Assembly (NCBI GenBank): GCA_001464955.1
Contig: LNEM01000020.1
Coordinates: 1-55,898, forward strand
Direction of reading: 5' to 3'
DNA: 55,898 nt
Origin: Rhizobiales bacterium Ga0077537
GTDB taxonomy: Bacteria; Pseudomonadota; Alphaproteobacteria; Rhizobiales; Hyphomicrobiaceae
Shown in pieces: positions 51,041 through 55,898 of the stretch. The notes under the pieces were generated by a model. The model saw only the letters and a list, made by a program, of their open reading frames with translations. It ran no database searches and was not told the DNA's origin. Made by a program: the position numbers and the translations under genes. The stretch's first letter is position 1; each line of letters begins with the position of its first letter.

Positions 51041-51910
51041 TCAGCGTGCTACCGAAACCGGAGTTTGCGAAGCCGGAGTTTGCGCCGCAGCAGCGCGTGG
51101 CCCGTTCTTCTGCTGGCTGGTCTTCGTCTTCGGCTTCTTCTTCTGCTGCTTGGCGGTCGCCGCCACCGGTGCCGGCGAGTCGGCCGGGAGGAACGCCGAG
51201 AAGATCGACGACATGGGGGCGCTTTCGCTGACCCCGGAATAGTTGGCGACCACACGAACCGTGGTTCCGACACGCGCGAGCGTCGCCAGATGCACCACAT
51301 GCTGGTTCATCATGCGGAAGCAGCCGGAAGACGAGGCGCGGCCGATCGACCGATCGTTGTTGGTCCCATGAATGCGGTAGATCGTGTTGCCCAGATAGAG
51401 CGCCTTCGCTCCGAGCGGGTTGATCAGGCCGCCCGTGACAGTGATCGGAAGTCCGGGTTGGCGCTGGCGCATCTCGGGCGGTGGCGTCCACGTCGGCCAG
51501 GCTGCGATCCGGCTGATCTTCTCGGTGCCCGTCCACGTGAACCCATCCCGGCCGACCGAGATCGGATAGGCGTAGGCCCGCTTGCCCGGCAGCGTGTAGA
51601 GGAGCCGCCGTCCGCCTGTATCGACGATCACCATGCCGGCCGGCTCGTCCTTGTCGAGATAGACGATCGGCGGCTTCTCCGGCGCGATGTCGGGCTTCTC
51701 ACCACCGTTCATGAACTTCGGATAAGTGACTGTCCCGGCGGCTTTGCGCCGTTCTGCCCGTCGCGCCTCTTCGGCCTGTTCACGCCGTTCCACGTCACTC
51801 CGGAACACCGGCGAGCTGCCCGCGACCCACTGGTCCTGCGCGCTGGCCACTTGCGGTTGCCAGACCAGAGCCGTGGCGACGGCGATCGTGAGTAGTCGAA
51901 GAGCTGTCAT
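51041..51910 (-). CDS. L,D-transpeptidase (YkuD family)
   Basis: A 289-residue exported cross-linking enzyme. The signal peptide is short (LRLLTIAVATALVWQPQVASA). The catalytic motif is IHGTNNDRSIGRASSSGCFRMMNQHV, with His and Cys of the YkuD active site in the HGT...SxGCFR pattern. The preceding part has PGMVIVDTGGRRLLYTL-like sequence and ISVGRDGFTWTGTEKI. It makes 3-3 cross-links in peptidoglycan or attaches a protein. The C-terminus is a Pro/Lys/Ala-rich tail. Start at 51910 is selected because the upstream frame adds a non-signal Arg-rich stretch. Confidence 0.9.
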   Translation of the reverse strand: MTALRLLTIAVATALVWQPQVASAQDQWVAGSSPVFRSDVERREQAEEARRAERRKAAGTVTYPKFMNGGEKPDIAPEKPPIVYLDKDEPAGMVIVDTGGRRLLYTLPGKRAYAYPISVGRDGFTWTGTEKISRIAAWPTWTPPPEMRQRQPGLPITVTGGLINPLGAKALYLGNTIYRIHGTNNDRSIGRASSSGCFRMMNQHVVHLATLARVGTTVRVVANYSGVSESAPMSSIFSAFLPADSPAPVAATAKQQKKKPKTKTSQQKNGPRAAAAQTPASQTPVSVAR

Positions 51911-52137
51911 GTCTGTCTCCGGGCACGCCAACCCCTCGCACGCGCGAGGTGCTTTGAGCCTTACTAAGCGATGCGGCGCGGCTGCCACAAGACCGCTCCG
52001 TCGCCTGGAGCGATCGGGCCGGGCGAGGGTGTCATATTTGCCAGTATCCGCGCCGCCGCGGCCGGCCTCGGCCCCATGGGAGGCAGTCGTCGAATCGGCA
52101 TCCCCGTCCGAGGCGGTGCGGGACACCTGTCTTGATT

Positions 52138-52170
52138 GTGTCAATTATTTCGACTATTCGACAATTATGG
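52138..52170 (+). promoter_or_regulatory. AT-rich repeat region before arsR-arsC, candidate operator
   Basis: CAATTAT occurs at 52142-52148 and 52162-52168, 20 bases apart, and TTCGAC occurs between them twice. The stretch is strongly AT-rich compared with its surroundings and overlaps the start codon of the ArsR-type gene, so it could be the ArsR operator or a leaderless start region. No Shine-Dalgarno is clear. Confidence 0.4.
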
Positions 52171-53015
52171 AAGCAACGAATGCCGCACTCGGCTTTGCAG
52201 CCCTCGCCCAAGCCACCCGCATCGACGTGATGCGCCTGTTGGCGGAGCGCGGCCCGTCGGGGCTCGCCGCAGGCGAGCTTGCGGCCCGGCTCGGCATCGC
52301 GCCCTCCACGCTGTCGTTCCACCTGTCGGCGCTCGTCGATGCCGGGCTGGTCCAATCTACCCGGCAGGGCCGACAGGTCATCTACGCCGTCCGCTTTGCA
52401 GGCCTCCGCGCGCTGTTTGCGTTTCTCACCGAAACCTGCTGCGGCGGTCGGCCGGATCTGTGCGGCGACATCGCCCGCCTTCTGCCTGACCTACCTGAGG
52501 AGAGCCCTATGCAGCCCGCGTTCAATGTCCTGTTCGTCTGCACGCGCAACTCCGCACGCTCGATCCTGGCCGAGGCGATCCTCGAAAAGGTCGGCCGCGG
52601 CCGATTCAAGGCCTGGTCGGCCGGCACCGAGCCCGTAGCCGGGCCCATGCCCGAGGTTCTCGAGCGGCTGGCGAAGCTTGGTCACGACGTGAGCCATCTT
52701 AGGTCGAAGTCGTGGCACGAGTTCGAGGGACCGGACGCGCCCCGGATGGACTTCGTCATCACGCTCTGCGACGTGCCCGAAGGCGAGGCGTGCCCCGATC
52801 TCGGCCCCCGTCCGATGACGGCGGCGTGGCCCTTTCCGGACCCGGCGAAGTTCACGGGCTCCGATATCGAGCGGACAGCGCTGCTGAACGAACTCTACGG
52901 CATGATCCGTCGCCGCCTTGAATCCTTCACCAGTCTGCCGTTCGGCACGCTCGACCGCATGGCACTGAAGGCCCGTCTCGATGAACTCGGCGACAGCGCC
53001 CGCATGGCGCGATGA
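52167..53015 (+). CDS. ArsR-type repressor fused to arsenate reductase (LMW-PTP family)
   Basis: A 282-residue fusion. Residues about 1-105 are a winged-helix ArsR domain ([67 protein letters not shown]), ending with an [11 protein letters not shown] region that may bind As(III). Residues about 115-282 are an arsenate reductase of the low-molecular-weight phosphatase type, with the P-loop [13 protein letters not shown] and a later [10 protein letters not shown] and [13 protein letters not shown] carrying other cysteines. The P-loop C and R are present. It regulates and reduces arsenate in one polypeptide. Start at 52167 lacks a clear ribosome site and is inside the AT-rich region. Confidence 0.9.
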   Translation: MEATNAALGFAALAQATRIDVMRLLAERGPSGLAAGELAARLGIAPSTLSFHLSALVDAGLVQSTRQGRQVIYAVRFAGLRALFAFLTETCCGGRPDLCGDIARLLPDLPEESPMQPAFNVLFVCTRNSARSILAEAILEKVGRGRFKAWSAGTEPVAGPMPEVLERLAKLGHDVSHLRSKSWHEFEGPDAPRMDFVITLCDVPEGEACPDLGPRPMTAAWPFPDPAKFTGSDIERTALLNELYGMIRRRLESFTSLPFGTLDRMALKARLDELGDSARMAR

Positions 53016-53026
53016 GAGGACGAACC

Positions 53027-54070
53027 ATGAGGGTTGGTATCAACGGCATGGGCCGCATGGGGCGCCTGGCGCTGCGGGCGGCGATGGGCGGTGTGACGAG
53101 AGCCGACGGAGACCCCCGGAACGGCGCACGGCTCGACGTCGTCCACGTCAACGAGATCAAGGGCGGCATCGCGGCGACGGCGCATCTCCTCGAATTCGAC
53201 TCGATCCACGGCCGCTGGCGGACGCCGATCGGCGTCGAGGGGGGTGACACGATTTCGGTCGCGGGCAAACGCATCGGCTTCTCTGAAGCGAAGTCGCCCG
53301 GTGACGTAGCCTGGGGCGATCTCGGCTGCGACATCGTCCTCGAATGCACCGGCAAGTTCCTGAAGCCGGCCGAACTCGAAGCCTACTTCCAGCGCGGAGT
53401 GAAGCGCGTGATCGTCGCGGCCCCGGTGAAGGACGCAGCCGCCTTGAACGTCGTCGTCGGCGTCAACGATCATCTCTACGACCCCGCCCGCCATCGCCTG
53501 CTCACGGCGGCGTCATGCACGACCAACTGCCTCGCGCCCGTCGTCAAGGTGATCCACGAGAACCTCGGCATCCGCCACGGCCAGATCACGACCATCCACG
53601 ACCCGACCAACACCAACGTCGTCGTGGACGCGCCACACAAGGACCTCCGCCGCGCGCGCTCGGCCATGCTGTCGCTGCAACCGACCACGACGGGCAGCGC
53701 AACGGCGATCGCGCTGATCTATCCCGAGCTGAAAGGCCGACTCGACGGCCACGCCGTTCGCGCCCCGGTGCTCAACGCGAGCCTCACCGACTGCGTCTTC
53801 GAGGTGAAACGCCAGACGACGGCCGAGGAGGTGAACGCCCTCTTCCAGACCGCCGCGAAAGGCTCCCTCGCCGGCATCCTCGGCTACGAAACCCGCCCGC
53901 TCGTCTCGGCCGACTACAACAACGACAGCCGCAGCTCCATCGTCGACGCGCTCTCCACGCTCGTGACCGCCGGCACCATGGTGAAGGTCTACGCGTGGTA
54001 CGACAATGAGATCGGCTACGTCTGCCGCATGGTCGATCTCGCCGCCATCGTGATGGCGAAGGGAGTGTGA
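53027..54070 (+). CDS. ArsJ-associated glyceraldehyde-3-phosphate dehydrogenase
   Basis: A 347-residue GAPDH. The N-terminal NAD site is [18 protein letters not shown]; the active-site motif is [17 protein letters not shown] with the catalytic cysteine. Sequence features such as [21 protein letters not shown] and [12 protein letters not shown] match the GAPDH group found beside ArsJ, which uses arsenate to form 1-arseno-3-phosphoglycerate. It begins 12 bases after the previous stop and ends 4 bases before the arsJ start. Confidence 0.9.
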   Translation: MRVGINGMGRMGRLALRAAMGGVTRADGDPRNGARLDVVHVNEIKGGIAATAHLLEFDSIHGRWRTPIGVEGGDTISVAGKRIGFSEAKSPGDVAWGDLGCDIVLECTGKFLKPAELEAYFQRGVKRVIVAAPVKDAAALNVVVGVNDHLYDPARHRLLTAASCTTNCLAPVVKVIHENLGIRHGQITTIHDPTNTNVVVDAPHKDLRRARSAMLSLQPTTTGSATAIALIYPELKGRLDGHAVRAPVLNASLTDCVFEVKRQTTAEEVNALFQTAAKGSLAGILGYETRPLVSADYNNDSRSSIVDALSTLVTAGTMVKVYAWYDNEIGYVCRMVDLAAIVMAKGV

Positions 54071-54074
54071 GCCC

Positions 54075-55325
54075 ATGACCGCCGCCGCGCGCAACTACCT
54101 GATCGTGACCGCCGCCTACTGGGGCTTCACGCTCACGGACGGCGCGCTGCGGATGCTCGTGCTGTTGCACTTCTTCAAGCTCGGCTACTCGCCGTTCACG
54201 CTCGCGTTCCTGTTCCTGCTCTACGAGGCGGCCGGCATTGTCGCGAACCTGTCGGGCGGCTGGCTCGCGGTGCGCTTCGGCATTCCGCGCATGTTGATGG
54301 TCGGCCAGTTCCTGCAGGTCGCCGGCCTCGTGATGCTCTCGTTCGTCGAGCCGGGGTGGCCGGTGGCCTTGGCGGTCGCGTGGGTGGTCACCGCGCAGGG
54401 GATCGCGGGGCTCGCCAAGGACTTCACCAAGACCGCTTCGAAGTCGGCGATCAAGGCGACGAGCGGCGAGGGGGCCGGCCAGCTGTTCAAGCTCGTCGCC
54501 TGGTTCACGGGCTCGAAGAATGCGATGAAGGGCCTCGGCTTCTTCGGCGGCGGCGTGCTTCTGGAGGTCGTGGGCTTCAGAGGCGCCCTCTGGCTGCTGG
54601 CGGCGCTGATCGGGCTCGTCATGGTGCTGGCGGCCGTCTCCCTGCCCCGCGAACTCGGCAAGGCCAGTGCTTCACGCACCGTCAAGGAACTGTTCGCCAA
54701 GTCCCCGGGCGTCAACCTGCTCGCAGCCGCCCGCGTCTTCCTTTTCGGCGCTCGCGACGTCTGGTTCGTCGTCGGTCTCCCGGTGTTCCTCTATGCCAAC
54801 GGCTGGCGATTCGCGGAGGTCGGCGCCTTTCTCGCGGCCTGGACCATCGCCTACGGCATCGTCCAGGCCCTGGCGCCTCGGCTCGTCCGCCGCAGTCCGG
54901 ATGGTCTGAGCCGAGAGGTTCCCGAGGCCCGCCTCTGGTCGCTGGCGCTGGTGGCCGTGCCGCTCGCGCTTGCGGCACTCCTCGCCATTCCGGACCTGCC
55001 ACGCCCGGACCTCGTGCTTGTTGCGGGCCTGACGCTGTTCGGCCTGCCGTTCGCGGTCAACTCGTCGCTCCACTCCTATCTGATCCTCGCCTACGCGGGA
55101 TCGGAGAAGGCGGCCGAGGACGTCGGCTTCTACTACGCGGCGAACGCGGCCGGACGCCTCGCAGGTACTCTGCTGTCGGGCCTGCTCTATCAGATAGCCG
55201 GCATCATGGGTTGTCTTCTGGGCTCGGCCGCCATGCTCGCCGCGTGCTGGGCGATCACGCTCATGTTGCCGAACGGCGCGGCGACCTCGGCGAACGCGCC
55301 AGCGCCCACAAGCGCAGGCGGCTGA
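54075..55325 (+). CDS. arsJ: ArsJ organoarsenical efflux MFS transporter
   Basis: A 416-residue membrane protein of the major facilitator superfamily with about twelve helices. Motifs include AYWGFTLTDGALRMLVLLHFFKLG, YEAAGIVANLSGGWLAVRFGIPRML and ARVFLFGARDVWFVVGLPVFLYA. It follows the GAPDH gene and should export 1-arseno-3-phosphoglycerate, which then breaks down outside the cell. Together with the ArsR-ArsC fusion and the GAPDH this forms a complete arsenate-detoxification operon. The stop is 4 bases before that of the convergent RutA-like gene. Confidence 0.92.
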   Translation: MTAAARNYLIVTAAYWGFTLTDGALRMLVLLHFFKLGYSPFTLAFLFLLYEAAGIVANLSGGWLAVRFGIPRMLMVGQFLQVAGLVMLSFVEPGWPVALAVAWVVTAQGIAGLAKDFTKTASKSAIKATSGEGAGQLFKLVAWFTGSKNAMKGLGFFGGGVLLEVVGFRGALWLLAALIGLVMVLAAVSLPRELGKASASRTVKELFAKSPGVNLLAAARVFLFGARDVWFVVGLPVFLYANGWRFAEVGAFLAAWTIAYGIVQALAPRLVRRSPDGLSREVPEARLWSLALVAVPLALAALLAIPDLPRPDLVLVAGLTLFGLPFAVNSSLHSYLILAYAGSEKAAEDVGFYYAANAAGRLAGTLLSGLLYQIAGIMGCLLGSAAMLAACWAITLMLPNGAATSANAPAPTSAGG

Positions 55326-55329
55326 GCCA

Positions 55330-55817
55330 TCAGTTCGCAGCCCGCACCTTGTCGCGGCAGCGCATCAGCGGCATGACCCGCGTGCCGAACGTCTCCATGC
55401 CCTCGATGAAGTCGTCGAAGATCAGCATCACGCCATCGACGCCGGGGATCTCGGCCATCTGGTCGAGCATCCGCGCGACCGTGGCGTAGGAGCCGACGAG
55501 AATGCCGGAGATCGCCGGCACTCGCCCGCCCGCGCTCGAGTGCCGTCGCGCCGGCAGGCTGAGTGGGTCCTTGTTGGGATCGTCGGCGGCCTGCGCGTCG
55601 CGATAATCGAGCGCTTCTATGTCGGCGCCGGCCTTGTAGTGAGCCCACTTGGCCTGCGCCAGTTCGTCGGTCTCGTCCGCAATGACGATGGTCATCAGCA
55701 GTGCTCCGCAGGTGCGGCCCGTCTCGGCGGTGGCGCTGACGAGGCGGGCGACGCTCGGCGCCACGGCGAGCGGCGTGTTCTCGCCGAAGCTGGCGCAGAA
55801 ATTGGGCTCCCCGCTAT
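55330..55817 (-). pseudogene. RutA-like flavin-dependent monooxygenase, N-terminally truncated
   Basis: The C-terminal part of a luciferase-like (LLM-class) flavin oxygenase. It has ENTPLAVAPSVARL, a ETDELAQAKWAHYKAGAD region, ISGILVGSYATVARMLDQMAEIPGVDGVMLIFDDFIEGMETFGTRVMPLM, all typical of pyrimidine monooxygenase RutA and its relatives. The frame runs open back to GEPNFCASFGENTPL and then hits a TGA at 55815-55817; the expected upstream RutA residues (for example an F-D-F-N-F region) are missing. From there the sequence reads as another coding frame. So about 60% of the gene is missing or lies beyond a boundary. Confidence 0.75.
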
Positions 55818-55898
55818 TTCACGTGGGTAGCCTGAGGTCGAGCTTGCCGGCGATCAAATAGGTAATCGCCTTCAGCGTGCGGGTTGACCGGTAGCCTC
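55818..55898 (-). other. unidentified coding-like sequence at window edge, boundary with RutA remnant
   Basis: On the minus strand one frame reads GYRSTRTLKAITYLIAGKLDL followed by a short end and stop at about 55815-55817. A short hydrophobic/basic tail of this type ending in LRLPT would fit the C-terminus of a transposase, but I do not recognise the family. It is the likely cause of the RutA truncation. Only 80 bases are visible. Confidence 0.35.

Overview
The window is about 56 kb of GC-rich DNA that looks like an alphaproteobacterial chromosome, most likely Hyphomicrobiales or a close relative. This rests on gene content: a carboxynorspermidine-route polyamine pair, a BFD-like ferredoxin with a haem-type bacterioferritin, a fused ArsR-ArsC next to GAPDH and ArsJ, XdhC, and a TAXI binding protein. 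It also rests on tightly packed GC-rich genes with very long antisense open frames. No rRNA, tRNA or CRISPR was recognised.

Layout. 1-97 is the 3' end of an IS66-like element. 324-8560 is a catabolic block: a TPP enzyme, an acyl-CoA synthetase, a MaoC-like dehydratase, an N-carbamoyl-D-amino-acid hydrolase, an amidase and a MetE-like methyltransferase. 8632-11567 pairs an OmpA-type lipoprotein-like or periplasmic protein divergently with a Ser/Thr kinase carrying a membrane helix and TPRs. 11732-16532 holds a PfkB sugar kinase, a ceramidase-like membrane protein, a small secreted protein, a YdcF-like protein, a PlsC-type acyltransferase and an FMN-dependent hydroxyacid oxidase. 16657-21651 is a phospho-signalling cluster: a kinase with a seven-bladed WD40 domain, diverging from two FHA proteins and a PP2C phosphatase. 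21725-27438 holds a MAPEG protein, a YeeE-type permease, an acyl-CoA ligase gene broken by an in-frame stop, a TPR protein and an XdhC protein.

27799-36548 is the most unusual part. It is a compact run of SrfB-like and SrfC-like proteins, a one-helix SEL1 protein, an exported coiled-coil/SEL1 protein and a TAXI binding protein. The first four genes overlap by 4 bases at each junction. The nucleotide-binding motifs expected in SrfB and SrfC families are degenerate. With the nearby kinases, FHA proteins, PP2C and OmpA protein, this suggests a phospho-regulated envelope system; the link is inferred from proximity only.

36567-40987 encodes an RND efflux permease and adaptor, the adaptor carrying a 27-bp tandem repeat. 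41843-46953 holds carboxynorspermidine dehydrogenase and decarboxylase genes. They are separated by a DNA methyltransferase-nuclease gene with a frameshift, plus a small ORF, and this pair is bracketed by two nearly identical 93-bp clusters of hairpins. 46998-50975 is an iron block: Nudix protein, Rrf2 regulator, Fe(III)-binding protein, an unknown Cys-rich protein, a BFD-like ferredoxin behind a perfect TTGA-N6-TCAA box, and bacterioferritin with a strong terminator. 51041-51910 is an L,D-transpeptidase. 52167-55325 is an arsenate-resistance operon of the organoarsenical-export type. The right edge holds a RutA-like flavin oxygenase cut off near 55817 by unrelated sequence.
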